Translations under genes and position numbers: made by a program
Assembly (NCBI GenBank): GCA_022559985.1
Contig: JAFJTR010000051.1
Span: 124,001-188,000, forward strand
From: Parastagonospora avenae f. sp. tritici 18332-5
Taxonomy: Eukaryota > Ascomycota > Dothideomycetes > Pleosporales > Phaeosphaeriaceae
Direction: 5' to 3'
DNA: 64,000 bases
The notes under the pieces: generated by a model
What the model was told of the DNA's origin: nothing
What the model saw: only the letters and a program-made list of their open reading frames with translations
The model's database searches: none
Part shown: positions 44,163 through 55,044 of the stretch, in pieces
Position numbering within the stretch: position 1 is the first letter of the stretch
How the letters are laid out: every line of letters starts with the position of its first letter

Positions 44163-45055
44163 GATGTCTAGCAAATGAGCAGCCAATGAATTCTATTTGG
44201 AAGATGGGGAGTTCTGAAGAGGAATTGGAAAGTGGGAGGTCGCAATGTCTGCCCTAAGGTTGCAATGATGGGGTCTTTTGGCATGTCATGGCTGTGACGT
44301 AGGTAATACATAGCAGCCCACCTCAAGCTGCAACTAGAAAGGTCGATGTTTAGCACATTTGTTTACCTTCCGTACCTTGTATCTAGATAGGAGCAGTTCA
44401 AGATTGAAGAGCATCCCTGTGATGATTGCTGCTGCTGACTGATGCTTGCGGGTGCTGTCGCATTGGGCCTCTGCGGATCTCTTTTAAGGCTGCTGGCGCC
44501 TCGGCTGCTCAAATGCTCTTCTGCTGAACTCGAATGACCCCTGGGCAGCCTTCGCTTCGCACGTGTTCAGTCACGGGGACCTTCGGAGTTGTGAAAGCCT
44601 GGAAATTTTGGAAGGTTGGTGAGAATGTGGTGATCAAGCCTTGGAATAAGCCCCGTGGCCCAGACATGCCCTTGCTCAGTCACCGTACAAGCTCGGAATC
44701 GGAGGACTCGACTGCGCTTTTGTCTGGCCGGAGATCGGACACGCAGAGCTGGACCCACGAAGCACAGGATGGCTTACTGGCGGTCAACACATGTCCGTAA
44801 GCCCAGGTCTATAAAGAGCAGCGTGGTGTTGACGAAGCCCGAAGGCGCTGCAGCGATTGGAGAGCTGGCCTCCGATCTCCGGGCCTGCACCGGTACCGCC
44901 GCCATACTCACATGCTTGCGCGCATGCGTCGACTCATAAAAGAGTCGAGAGCGGACAGACGCGTTTGCTGTGACTAATTCTCTTCGGCCTACATATTACT
45001 CGCTCTCCTGCTTCTCTTCTTCATATCACACTCTTGCACTGTAATCAATTGAGAC
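44163..45055. other. shared upstream region of the divergent shikimate-related pair
   Basis: This 893-base region should carry the promoters of both genes. It contains a TATAAA at 44810 and, at 44930-44947, CGACTC and GAGTCG as an inverted pair around ATAAAA. The sequence CGACTCA inside that pair differs by one base from the Gcn4/CPC1 site TGACTCA. An 88-codon ATG frame at 44534 (+) has no recognised features. Confidence 0.45.
44810..44815 (+). promoter_or_regulatory. possible TATA box, DAHP synthase
   Basis: TATAAA lies 241 bases upstream of the DAHP synthase start codon. This distance would need a long 5' untranslated region, so the call is tentative. Confidence 0.3.
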
Positions 45056-46284
45056 ATGTCTGTCAGTACACTCGCCCGCTGGGAGGCTTGCGACATTTTC
45101 TCTGACATTGCTCTTCTAGTTCCACATCGAGAACCCCGCCGTCGGCGATCCACACAACTCTGAGGACTGGCGCATTCGCGGCTACAACCCCCTCACACCC
45201 CCCGACCTTCTGCAGAGCGAGATTCCCCAGTCGGCCAAGTCAAGAGAGACGGTCCTGCAAGGGCGCGATGAAGCCGTCGCCGTCGTGCAGGGCAAAGATG
45301 CCAATGGCAGACTGCTGGTCGTTATTGGCCCGTGCTCCATCCACGACCCCAAAGCTGCCCTCGAATACTGCGACCGGCTGATGGCGCTGAAACAGAAGTA
45401 CAAGGATGACTTGCTCATTGTCATGCGCTCGTACCTCGAGAAGCCGCGCACAACAGTCGGCTGGAAGGGTCTGATCAACGACCCTGACATCGACAACTCG
45501 TTCAAGATCAACAAGGGTCTGCGCGTGTCACGGCAGCTCTTCCTCGACCTGACGGAGAGGGGCATGCCGCTTGCCAGCGAGATGCTCGATACCATCTCGC
45601 CCCAGTTCTTGGCTGACATGCTGAGCGTGGGAGCCATTGGCGCGAGGACCACAGAGTCGCAACTCCACCGTGAGCTTGCCTCGGGTCTCTCCTTCCCTGT
45701 TGGTTTCAAGAACGGTACCGACGGTAGCCTCGACGTTGCCATTGATGCCATTGGCTCCGTCAAGCACCCACATCACTTCCTTTCTGTTACCAAGCCCGGT
45801 GTTGTCGCTATCGTCGGCACTATTGGCAACGACGACTGCTTCGTGATTCTCCGTGGTGGAAAGAAGGGCACAAACTTCGATGCAAAGAGCGTCAAGGAGG
45901 CGCGCGAGAAGCTTGAGGCCAAGGGCTTGAACGCGCGCTTGATGATCGACTGCAGCCACGGCAACTCTGAGAAGAACCACAACAACCAGCCCAAGGTCGC
46001 GCATGCTCTGGCCGAGCAGATCGAAGCTGGCGAGACCGCTGTCATGGGTGTCATGATCGAGAGTAACATCAACGAGGGCAACCAGAAGGTACCCAAGGAA
46101 GGCAAGGAGGGTGAGTTGCATAAGTGTGCGAAGCTATGCCTTTGACTGACAATGCTCAGGTCTCAAGTACGGTGTCTCCATCACAGATGCATGCATCAAC
46201 TGGGAAGACACGGAAAAGGTGCTCGAGCATCTTGCACAAGCAGTTGCTAAGAGGAGGTCGAAGAACGGCATGAACGGTCACTAA
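45056..46284 (+). CDS. 3-deoxy-D-arabino-heptulosonate-7-phosphate (DAHP) synthase, class I
   Basis: First enzyme of the shikimate pathway: condenses phosphoenolpyruvate with erythrose 4-phosphate. Exons are 45056-45061, 45120-46110 and 46160-46284, giving 373 residues. The first coding exon is only ATGTCT (Met-Ser), joined to FHIENPAVGDPHNSEDW. Class I motifs are intact: RGYNPLTPP, LLVVIGPCSIHDPKAALEY, MRSYLEKPRTTVGWKGL, GARTTESQLHRELASGLSFP, VGFKNGTDGSLDVA, MIDCSHGNSEKNH and the C-terminal GVSITDACINWEDTE across the last intron. It belongs to the fungal ARO3/ARO4 type; which aromatic amino acid feeds back on it cannot be told by eye, so I give no symbol. It is divergent from the dehydratase-like gene. 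Confidence 0.95.
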
Positions 46285-48704
46285 AAAGTGTTTCCTCGCA
46301 ATTTCTCGATTAGGGCGCGATAATGGACGTGGTTCGGCGTTCCCGGACTGTAGTAATACAGGGATGGATGCGCGAACGTCCGTCCCAAATTCAAACATTT
46401 TTGACATCGGCCGTCCCGTGAACATCGTTTCCATGCTTGTGGGCAGTGACGACGTTGTTGTATCTGAACATGGGTTCGTCGATCACTACCCTGACCTACA
46501 TTTGAACTTTTGGTGTGGTTGCGACCCTTGTTCCGGTCAAACAACAACTTGTAGCTGAATGTCCGACATGAATAAGCACAGCGACCGGCTCGGCTAGGTC
46601 GCACGATTTCTCCGCCCTAACAGACGAGACGGCAACCCCGGAATTCCAGAGAAGTAGCCCACCCGTTCCCACACTCCACTCACGGCTTAACCGATACTAT
46701 AGCCTTTGCCCTTATCGAGCACGAGCACGGCCCCAGTCGCTTTCTAGCATACCAGAAAACGAGGACGGTGAAGTTATAGCACTGAGAATCGGCCATCTCC
46801 GACCGTTGCGATTCTACCGCGAATCACTGTGCTGCTTCTATGAGCGACCGTCCATTGCCATTGTCTGGTGTTACTGCAGTTCAAATTGCACATGGGAAAG
46901 ATACATACTGACACCACTTTTGCTTCAGCGATACCGTCATGTCACTAGCATCTGGCAGAATCGTGTATGCATAAATGGCTCGATACAGTAATGACGGACG
47001 GCCACACGCAATGGGCTTGAAATGAGGTCGTCTTTGCGATCAGCTTTCGGTGCCTCCATTCGCGAATGTTGCACCGCAGCGCCAAGTACCCACCGCAGGA
47101 GATCACCTGGAGCTTGTGGGTACAGGTTCCCGCGTCAACAAATATACATATGGTATCGAGCAGACCCGCAGTCAAGTCAGAACATGTGAACATCGCTTAT
47201 CGGGCGGGCACGTTCACGCAAGCAGCGGCAGTTCGTTCTCTCGAGCTGCCCGCAGTCTCATGCCTTGTGGCACATGACGCTTGCAGCATGCATGATTCCG
47301 GTGAGCTATTTGCGCTTCGCACAAACTGCTGCAGAGTAACTACAATTGAGCCGGGTACTTCTACCGAAACACTTTGCGTTCATCGTTGAGTACAGAATCT
47401 GGTGCAACGTGACAAAGTGTCAAGAGCCTCGCGCGCGACAGCAACGGACACGCCCATCAAAGGCTACACTCAAGCTTTACCCGTACTACTTCACCTCAAA
47501 GAATAAAGTACTATTATTCTGGAGCAAGCGCACGATATAAGCTGTCGTACTTTGTGTCCCAGCACTCCTCATTCTTTCCTAAGCCACGACGGCGGTCCTG
47601 AAATTGTATTCAGTCTTCAGCATTACAGGACAGTGAGAGCCGCATCGTATCAGATGCAATCTTAGAGTACCGTTGCTGGTCCTCATTGCCGGGTTCTTGG
47701 AGCGGTGGGGACTTTCAGCCACCTACCCACCTGCAGACGCCATGCAGCCGATCATCCCTCGGGATGCATATCATGTTTCGAGCAAGCCAGCAAGGCACAA
47801 CAACAGAACAAATCTCCCAATACAGAGCAATGTTAATAAACAACTACCCAATTTGATGTGCGATGAGATGCAGTCCAGATGAAGCTATTTTTCGAAAGTA
47901 AGCATTCTTTGCCAGTACAACACCCTCGAACAAGCCCCAGAATGTGGTCTAAGCTATGGACCTACATCACATGAAACGCGTCCAATCGAGCATTAATAAT
48001 CTGGAGTAAGCCCTAACGCAGGTGAAAACACGGTATTGTAACCAGATTGAGATTTGCTCATCCACTGCATCACTTCGCTTGTACGAACTTCGTCGATGTG
48101 AATGACCAGTGTCTCCTGGCTTTACGACAGCATTGCATGTCGGTTCTTTACCCAGATCCGGCGTGCTTCCGCCGTGACATCTCTACGCAAGGCGCTCTGT
48201 CCGTGGAGTCACCCATGTAGTCTGATGCATGTGCAGAGACCGAATCGCCCACACCGCTTCCAGTTTGTTGGCGTCCGCGAAGCGAGTGTGCCGCTGCCGA
48301 TGCATCTGAATGCCATAGTATCGGGATGCTTGGAACGACCTTTGGAACGCGTAAGCAGGATTACAGGTGAGCTTCTGCTCAGGTACGTAGACACACGCCT
48401 TGCCTACGCACAGACTGTCTTCCCCCAGCCTATTCTTGCTTGAACAACAACGGTCATGCCGTCCACCTAGCGCCGTCGGGTCTCGTCATATAAGTCTCCC
48501 CTCATCCAGACCTTGCAATAGTTCCTTTTCCACATCCCTCTATATCATTCGTTACCCTCTTGCAGGCAAGGCCCACACTCCTTGAACGTATGTCAGATAT
48601 CATTTGACAGACACACTCTTTTTTACATAGGGCCACACCTTATCAATCGCCCATTTTCGTTTCAACTGTTCCAACCAACGAGATCGAACTCGACACCAGG
48701 CACC
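46285..48704. other. intergenic, 2.4 kb without a gene
   Basis: This stretch lies between DAHP synthase and a hypothetical gene on the same strand. The longest ATG frame is at 48102-48443 (+, 113 codons), without recognisable features. The last few hundred bases probably form the promoter and 5' leader of the next gene. Confidence 0.45.
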
Positions 48705-49543
48705 ATGTCTTCTTCCTCTTGTGAAAACTCGGAAAGCAACCCTGAACGCATGGTAAGCCTTGGACAACGCTTCCGGGACTCAATTCCCGCCGCACCGTAT
48801 GCGCATACTCGTGTTGACTCAGGGGAAATTGCTGGAGCTGGCGAGCAATTCCGACCACCTGGACCCCAGACTTCCTGGCCTCGCCACGTCGAGATTGCTC
48901 CTGAAGACCTGGAGTTCCAGAACATGACAGCAGGCGACTTGGCTGCTGAAATGCCTACCACCCCACGTCAGCGTCCCAGGAGGATTAGCCGGGGTCGAGG
49001 CGGCTCACAGGCGTTCTCTTGTCCTAGTATGCCGCAGGGCTACTCATCCGAGGAAGTTGCTTTGTTGGTGACTCAACGAGATAAAGCTCAGGTGAAAGCC
49101 ACTCAAAGCGGTACGTGTATCCGACTTCCGATTTCCCCATGGTCCTTGTACTGTGTCAATAGTCTTGGAGCAGAGACCGTTGATCTTTGGGAGATGACAC
49201 ACTTTGTGATGCAAACACAGCCGGTGTGTGGCTTGACTTACTCTCAACAGATCGATCCAGCGTACATTCGTCCAAATCGGTGACCGATGGCTCTGACACT
49301 TACGGCTCGTCAACTCTCACGAGCAAGGATGATGAAGACGAATCTGCAAGCGCGCATACGCCCACACAAGATAATACAGTAACTCTTAATGCCTCACGAC
49401 CGAGCACGCCGGAACCACGTTCCTATACGAGCACTGAGGATGGCCATGGACATCCGGAACAAGACCTAGTCTTTTCATCGCCACCATGGTCCACACAGAA
49501 GAGGAAGCGCGTCGATTCATCGGACGGTGGTTATAACGAGTAA
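48705..49543 (+). CDS. disordered hypothetical protein
   Basis: Not recognised. I read exons 48705-49110 and 49251-49543, giving 232 residues. The start has a good context (CACCATGT). The sequence is rich in Ser, Pro, Gly, Asp and Glu, with an arginine patch (RQRPRRISRGRG) and a KRKR near the end, suggesting a disordered, possibly nuclear protein. The proposed intron is 140 nt (donor GTACGT, acceptor CAACAG), longer than most neighbours; a shorter alternative ending at 49161 runs into a stop. The frame is open and low in complexity on both sides of the join, so the model is plausible but unproven. Confidence 0.55.
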
Positions 49544-51057
49544 CGTTTGCATGGCATAGACCATGGGCGTCGTGAGCAACTACAATGCTCCCGGAGTCAA
49601 GGGTAGAGACGAGTGCTCAGCCCCAACATGTCTCTTCTTGGACAAGGCGTACCTCCCTATCCGACAATGGAGCTTGCCGACATTCATCACTCTCTTCAAT
49701 GCTGCGTCGTCCTACCACAGTATTCCCTTTACCAAATTGATGGCGGTCTTGTTGCTTTACATGTACTACTTCGACACTCTCAGTGCTCAACCAAATCCGA
49801 TCTTGTACGAGCTTGAGTTCTTTCACTTTCTCTCCAGTGTCTAATGATTCTGCGATACACTTACTGTCAATAAGCTGACACGATCGTCACGCTGCTGTCC
49901 ATCCCAAAAGGTGGTGCGCATGCATTCCTTCGACTTCAATGTGTTGTGCGCGTAAAGAGCTTTGCGACACATATTTGCCAACAGGAAGCAAAAGGGCTTC
50001 TTATATGATCGTTCATCAAAGCAGCAATCAGCCAGGGCGATGGAGGAAGCAAAATGCCACAACTGTAAGGTGAAGTGCCGTGCCACGCAGTGTCCACGAG
50101 CGGGGTCTACATGCCTGCTGGGTATGCCTGCATTCCACAACGCAGCCGGCCCGTCGATTTGACAAGCGAGAGCGATGCTGCCCGACATCATAATGTGTAT
50201 GTGCCATGCGCGACGTTGCGATCATCAACGTCACCCAGAGGCTGCCACCATCGCTGCTAGTCCTTTCCCATCAGCCTCATCGGCGCACAGACCATGTGGC
50301 TAGTTCGTAGACTCGAATGTCGAGTGATGTTTGCTGCCATCCAATTTCTTCGACACGGAACGTGTTAGTGCAACATTGATCAATCAGCATGGCAAGACTA
50401 TCAGGCCTGCAGCGAGATGTCCTCTCTCTCTACAGGCAGTGTTTCAGAGCTTTAAAAACGAAACCAGACGTAGGTGTGCGCGTCACCACTTCCACAACTT
50501 GCTAATTCGATGTAGGACACAAGACATAACTTCCGTAACTATACGAGGTGAGAATAGCAGACCAATTTCTGGGACGGTCAGTGTTGCTCACACATATCAG
50601 AAAAGAGTTCCGTAAATACCTTGATGTTGGCAAGAAGGACTTTGGAACCATCGAGTACCTTCTCCGAAGAGGCCGGAACCAACTCGAGGCATATCGCGAC
50701 CCTGGCATTCGGGACATCCACGGTTGAACGTGAGCTCATCGTCGTAAGAGCCTGGATGTGACCTAAACTTAAAGCACGAGTTCAACGCAATACATGATCA
50801 TCTGGTCGAGCCGCGCCATCGATATTCGCACAGAAGGTTCCCAAGACTTCATCGCAACACTGTGCCAAATGCCTTGCATTGTGATTGGATGTCACAGCCG
50901 TCATACTTTGCGGGCACTGTTCGATCAGGAGACCTTGCCGCCGTCTGACGTCAAACATCGTGGCCTGTAAGCTCACCGAAGTTTCGCCGAACTTCCTCAA
51001 TATTCGACAGTTTCCATGACGAGATATCACGACAACACTCTGGCAACATCACGATAC
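49544..51057. other. intergenic
   Basis: This 1.5-kb stretch lies downstream of the disordered-protein gene. It includes ATG frames of 93 codons (49563, +) and 116 codons (50191-49841, minus), neither with recognisable domains. I cannot support a gene. Confidence 0.4.
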
Positions 51058-51073
51058 TTCGAGAAGCACATTC
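51058..51073 (+). promoter_or_regulatory. heat-shock element
   Basis: TTCGAGAAGCACATTC contains TTC-nn-GAA (51058-51065) followed by a further TTC, offset from perfect 5-bp phasing. It lies 114-129 bases upstream of the HSP20 start codon, where a heat-shock-factor site is expected. Confidence 0.6.
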
Positions 51074-51101
51074 CTACGCGTCTCGGGCCCCCTCACGATG
51101 C

Positions 51102-51109
51102 TTCTCGAA
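51102..51109 (+). promoter_or_regulatory. heat-shock element
   Basis: TTCTCGAA is a second TTC-nn-GAA inverted pair, 14 bases ahead of a TATA box and 77 bases ahead of the HSP20 start codon. Confidence 0.6.
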
Positions 51110-51123
51110 TCTCATCTCTTCAG

Positions 51124-51130
51124 TATATAA
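51124..51130 (+). promoter_or_regulatory. TATA box of the HSP20 gene
   Basis: TATATAA lies 56 bases upstream of the HSP20 start codon and just downstream of two heat-shock elements, a typical inducible-promoter layout. Confidence 0.65.
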
Positions 51131-51186
51131 ACCTCTTGACCCTCCCGCCAAAGTCCATCAGCAGAACATAGCAGATCAAAACATCC

Positions 51187-51870
51187 ATGCAAGCAGTCCG
51201 CACAACAACTAGACGCATTCCACAACACCTCAACCGCATCAGCAAACCAATCACCACACGCACACTGTCCACATCGCCAAACACAATGTCTCTCTTCCCA
51301 CGCTTCACGCAAGAATTCGCGCCCATCTTCCGTCTCTTCGACGAATACGACCGCCAAGCCTTCCGCGACCTGGACCGCCAATTCAAAAACGTGCGCTCCT
51401 TCACGCCCAAATTCGACGTTAAAGAGACCAAGGAAATCTACGAACTCCACGGCGAACTCCCCGGCATCGAGCAAAAGGACATCAACATCGAGTGGACCGA
51501 CAACAACACGCTGTCCATCTCCGGGCGCCACGAGCACCGCCGCGAAGAGGGCGAGCGGCCTCAGGACTTCATCGAGGGCGCAGAGGAACAGAAGAAAATT
51601 GATTCCGCACACCAGCCGCGCGTCGAGGATGAGAGTGCTGAGACGGGCGTGACCACAACTTCTGGACAGAAAGATGTCGGCAAGCAGAACGATGCCGAGA
51701 AGCCTAGGTATTGGGTTAGTGAACGCAGTGTGGGCGAATTCCACCGCTCGTTTGCGTTCCCGGCGCGTGTGGATCAGGATGGCGTCAAAGCTAGTCTCAA
51801 GAATGGCATCTTGAGCGTCGTGGTGCCTAAGCAGAGTGCACCGCAGGCGAGGAAGATCAACATAGAGTAG
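51187..51870 (+). CDS. HSP20-family small heat-shock protein (hsp30 type)
   Basis: ATP-independent chaperone of 227 residues, single exon. The alpha-crystallin domain starts at FTPKFDVKETKEIYELHGEL, continues with PGIEQKDINIEW and NTLSISGRHEH, and after a long acidic insert (residues about 123-175) finishes with VGEFHRSFAFPARVDQDGVK, ASLKNGILSVVVPK and a C-terminal KINIE anchor. The split domain with an insert is typical of fungal hsp30. The first 33 residues (MQAVRTTTRRIPQHLNR...) are rich in Arg and Ser/Thr and lack acidic residues, like a mitochondrial presequence. A second ATG at 51286 (MSLFPRFTQEF) matches the usual hsp30 start and could give a cytosolic form. Two heat-shock elements and a TATA box lie just upstream. 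Confidence 0.92.
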   Translation: MQAVRTTTRRIPQHLNRISKPITTRTLSTSPNTMSLFPRFTQEFAPIFRLFDEYDRQAFRDLDRQFKNVRSFTPKFDVKETKEIYELHGELPGIEQKDINIEWTDNNTLSISGRHEHRREEGERPQDFIEGAEEQKKIDSAHQPRVEDESAETGVTTTSGQKDVGKQNDAEKPRYWVSERSVGEFHRSFAFPARVDQDGVKASLKNGILSVVVPKQSAPQARKINIE

Positions 51871-52233
51871 ATTAGGGAAGACTTGGATGACGATGATTTG
51901 CAATCGACGGTCTGAAGGCATGAGATGTATAATGGTTTCACTCCTTTGAGCATAGCGTTGGCACTTGTTGGAGTTGGATGGGATTTGGACGTTCCTTTGT
52001 AACTGGTAGCAATGATCGAATGGTTCAATTAAAGATTTATCTCTTTTGCGTGACACTGTGGTGCATGCATGTCTTTGACAAATCGATTGTACGATGCGGT
52101 ATGTAACATCTATTCAAGATTTATCTATCCCATTGTATCTGAGTCTGCAAACACATCCTCAGCTGTGAAGCAGCCAATCATCTTTTCCCGTCTATGTCTT
52201 CCCAGCATCTTCTCGCTCTTGCTTTTTACGTGG
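51871..52233. other. intergenic, convergent 3' ends
   Basis: This 363-base gap separates the HSP20 and HIS1 genes, which end facing each other. No gene is seen. Confidence 0.45.
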
Positions 52234-53488
52234 CTAATCCCCTGTCCTCGAGTTCTCAATCTTGGTGACAATCAAATCACTCGCGCCAATCTCCGTCAAC
52301 TTGTCCATGGCAATCGCAATCTCCTTCCTCAGCACCATAGCCTGGACCGCGACCCAGCCATCTTCCTCGAGAGCGTTGACGGTCGGCGCGCGTCGGCCAG
52401 GTGTGATTTTGCGGGCGGCGTCGAGTTTCGAGCGCTCGACGTTGTATGTGCAGAGGACGTATTTTTGCGCGGCTGGTAGTATTTGTCAGATAGTGTTCTT
52501 CATGAAGCTTCAAAGAAGGCAGGAGACTTACTGATGACACCCTTTATCCTAGCAGTAATCAGATCGACGAGCTTGGGGTCAGACGCGTGTTTCGACTTGA
52601 TGAGAATCGCGCTGGACGACACGACCGTCGAGATAGCCTTGAGGCCCGCAGCGCGCATCGTTTCTCCCGACTCGACGAGATCGACGATGCCATCTGCGAC
52701 ACCTAGCGCACAAGCAGCTTCAACACTTCCGCCGACGTATTTGATGATGGTCTTTAGCTTCGCCTTGCCATCAGACGTGCCGTTGGTAGCTCCGCCTGCC
52801 TGCTCAGCTTCCAGTTTCCTAAAGTACTCCTCGGCAAGGTTTGTGAAGCTTGTGACGACGTTCTTTCCGATTAGGTCCTCTGGCTTGCCTAGGCTGCCTT
52901 TTGCGGGGACTTGGACTTGCAGCGCGCACTTGCCGAAGTCGAGATCAAGGACTTCTTCGACGCCTGTGGTGGCTGTGGGCGGGACCACGCACTCATGCTC
53001 GGCGACCTGGTCGCGGCCAGTTATGCCTAGATCGACCCGTCCTTCGCCAACGAATGTGGGGATGTCTGCGGCGGGCAGGAAGACGAGCGCAAGCGGGAGG
53101 TTCTTGACGAGCGCGATGTCGAGGCGGGAGTGGCGGTTGAACTGGATGTCTGAGCCGGAGAGGAGGTCAAGACATGCTTGGTGGAGCCGGCCCTCTGTCG
53201 CAGGAATCAGCTATGGTCTTGTTATCTTCGTTTTGGTGAAGCTTCACATACTCTTGGGCACGGCGAATAGCAACCGGTCATTCAAACTATGGCCCAGAAT
53301 GTCAGTCAAAGCCGGGAGACTCCTGCTGCCCTGGCGCGGTCTAGTATCTCCGCCGCAAGCGCCATTCGTACCATTCGCGTCTTGGATAGAACCCATGGCG
53401 ACACAAGTAAGTAGGGAGTAGTACAACAAGAAGATACGTTCAAAAGGCAAGAGCGGGGATTTCAAACGTACGAATTGACAAGATCCAT
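52234..53488 (-). CDS. HIS1: ATP phosphoribosyltransferase
   Basis: First enzyme of histidine synthesis: joins ATP and phosphoribosyl pyrophosphate. Exons are 53488-53472, 53286-53252, 53194-52532 and 52472-52234, giving 317 residues. The start MDLVNSLNDRLLFAVPKKGR is assembled from three exons and matches the family exactly in layout; next come HQACLDLLSGSDIQFNR, DIPTFVGEGRVDLGITGRDQ and VADGIVDLVESGETMRAAGL (the PRPP-binding loop region). The last exon carries the C-terminal regulatory domain of long-form enzymes (YVLCTYNVERSKLDAARKIT, then ALEEDGWVAVQAMV). The first intron is 185 nt, unusually long here. A perfect TGACTCA lies 290 bases upstream, fitting general amino-acid control. Confidence 0.94.
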
Positions 53489-53648
53489 GGCTTATATGCT
53501 AGCACGCAAGTCCGGGGTATGACAGTACTGCAAACGCGTGGTGCAGCGACCCGTTGGCAAGGTTTTAACGATCTTGTCCGTGGACAGATGCAAGTGCCGA
53601 ACCTAGTCGCTCCAATTGGTCGCCTGGCGCGTACAGTGGAGGACGGCC

Positions 53649-53654
53649 TATATA
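53649..53654 (-). promoter_or_regulatory. possible TATA box of HIS1
   Basis: TATATA reads the same on both strands and lies about 161 bases upstream of the HIS1 start codon, between the start and the Gcn4-type site. Confidence 0.4.
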
Positions 53655-53777
53655 GCGACTGCAGGGTGATGTGGATTGCAGGTGGGTTTCGTGTGTCGTT
53701 TCGTCGTGTACAACTTTATGCGCGAGCAGATAACTTAGAAGGCAGAGGCGCGTTTTTTTACACTGGCTTACCACAGG

Positions 53778-53784
53778 TGACTCA
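53778..53784 (-). promoter_or_regulatory. Gcn4/CPC1-type site (TGACTCA) of HIS1
   Basis: A perfect TGACTCA, the near-palindromic binding site of the bZIP factor of general amino-acid control, lies 290 bases upstream of HIS1. Histidine genes are classical targets of this control in yeast and filamentous fungi. Confidence 0.6.
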
Positions 53785-55044
53785 GGAGGGGTAGTGGCGC
53801 ACGTGTGATGAGCCGATGGCTATCGGGCTTTGTAGAAAATTGTAGATACTGCAGCGGAGCGGACCCGTAGATTGGAATTGGTGTGCAATTGACACGGCTA
53901 GCAAGGCACAGCGTTCTTGTTGTTGCTTGTATTAATTCCGATATGCGGCCTCGACTTTTGGGGCATGACGTTCAGACATGCCCCGCCATCCCACTTCACG
54001 ACCTGCAAGGGCGAGCCAACAACACTTGAGACAACGAGGTTACATAACGCCTCCAGGCGCTCGCTGTTCTTGGCATGTGCAGGGAAGATACACCTTCAGA
54101 GTCTCCAAGAAATCATCAACAATGTCTACTTTAACATACATGCTCGGTAAGAGTGATGTACGTGTGGATAATGGTGGTGTGAAGGTCACCAAGGAGATTC
54201 TTCCGCTGCCCTGTTATCAAGTAGCCTACATGATGTGACGTACGATTACTCAACGTAGTTCGCCTTTGCCTAGAGCTGCTTATGCCCTTGACGGCAGATC
54301 CTGTCTTCCTTCACTGTCAGTCTATGGAGCCACAATGCGCGTTGAAGAAATCGATTTACTGCTATGCACATTCCACTCACTAGTACCCTGAAGCCGCCCA
54401 TCGATCTCGTCGGAGAAATAGCCGCAACCAGCGCCCTGATCCACGAGCAGGCACATATTCTGTTAGCAGTAGCTTCAGCCACGTGAACAAAAACACGGTC
54501 GAAGTTCAAATATCTTTCTGCTTTCACAGCTCATTACTATATGTACAATCTCACGAGTACGATGCACCGACAATGCAGTCCAAACCCACCTCTTCTCGCC
54601 GAGAACGCCAGTCGTAATTACAGTCCAAGCGACAAAGGAAGAAAGAGCCAAATGCTCGAATGCTAAATAGGGTGTATAGAAAAGAATAAGCGCTTGAAGA
54701 CTGGTTTCTGAACCCCAGCATCGACCCGGTGCTACGACATACGAAAACCACGAGAATGCTTGCCTAGCTTATGCAGGAACCTCAACAAGGGTATCAGGTA
54801 GGTGACGCACGCGTAACCACAGGCTAGTGTACCAAAACAAAGCAAGAAAATCCTCGCGTCAATAACAGTCGTCTTCGCTCAACTCCTCTTCTGCTATCAA
54901 TGAGGCGTACTTTCTTTTTTTCGATGAAAACGGCACGCGTTCCAACCCGGCTGCACATACGACGCGATATACCTGCGACGTACGCGAAACCAGATTGCCT
55001 CCGCTCGTTTTCCGCTGCACCGCGGGTTGCTGCTCGAGGTTCAA

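Larger units (their letters stand above)
53489..55044. other. HIS1 upstream region and intergenic
   Basis: The first few hundred bases form the HIS1 promoter, with a TATATA at 53649 and a TGACTCA at 53778. The rest, up to the Csi2-like gene's end, shows only short frames without recognisable features. Confidence 0.45.

Noticed and set aside
49962..50162. Cysteine-rich frame (CHNCKVKC) recalling a Zn2Cys6 transcription-factor domain
   Set aside because: Cysteine spacing does not fit the C-x2-C-x6-C pattern, and nothing downstream resembles a regulator.
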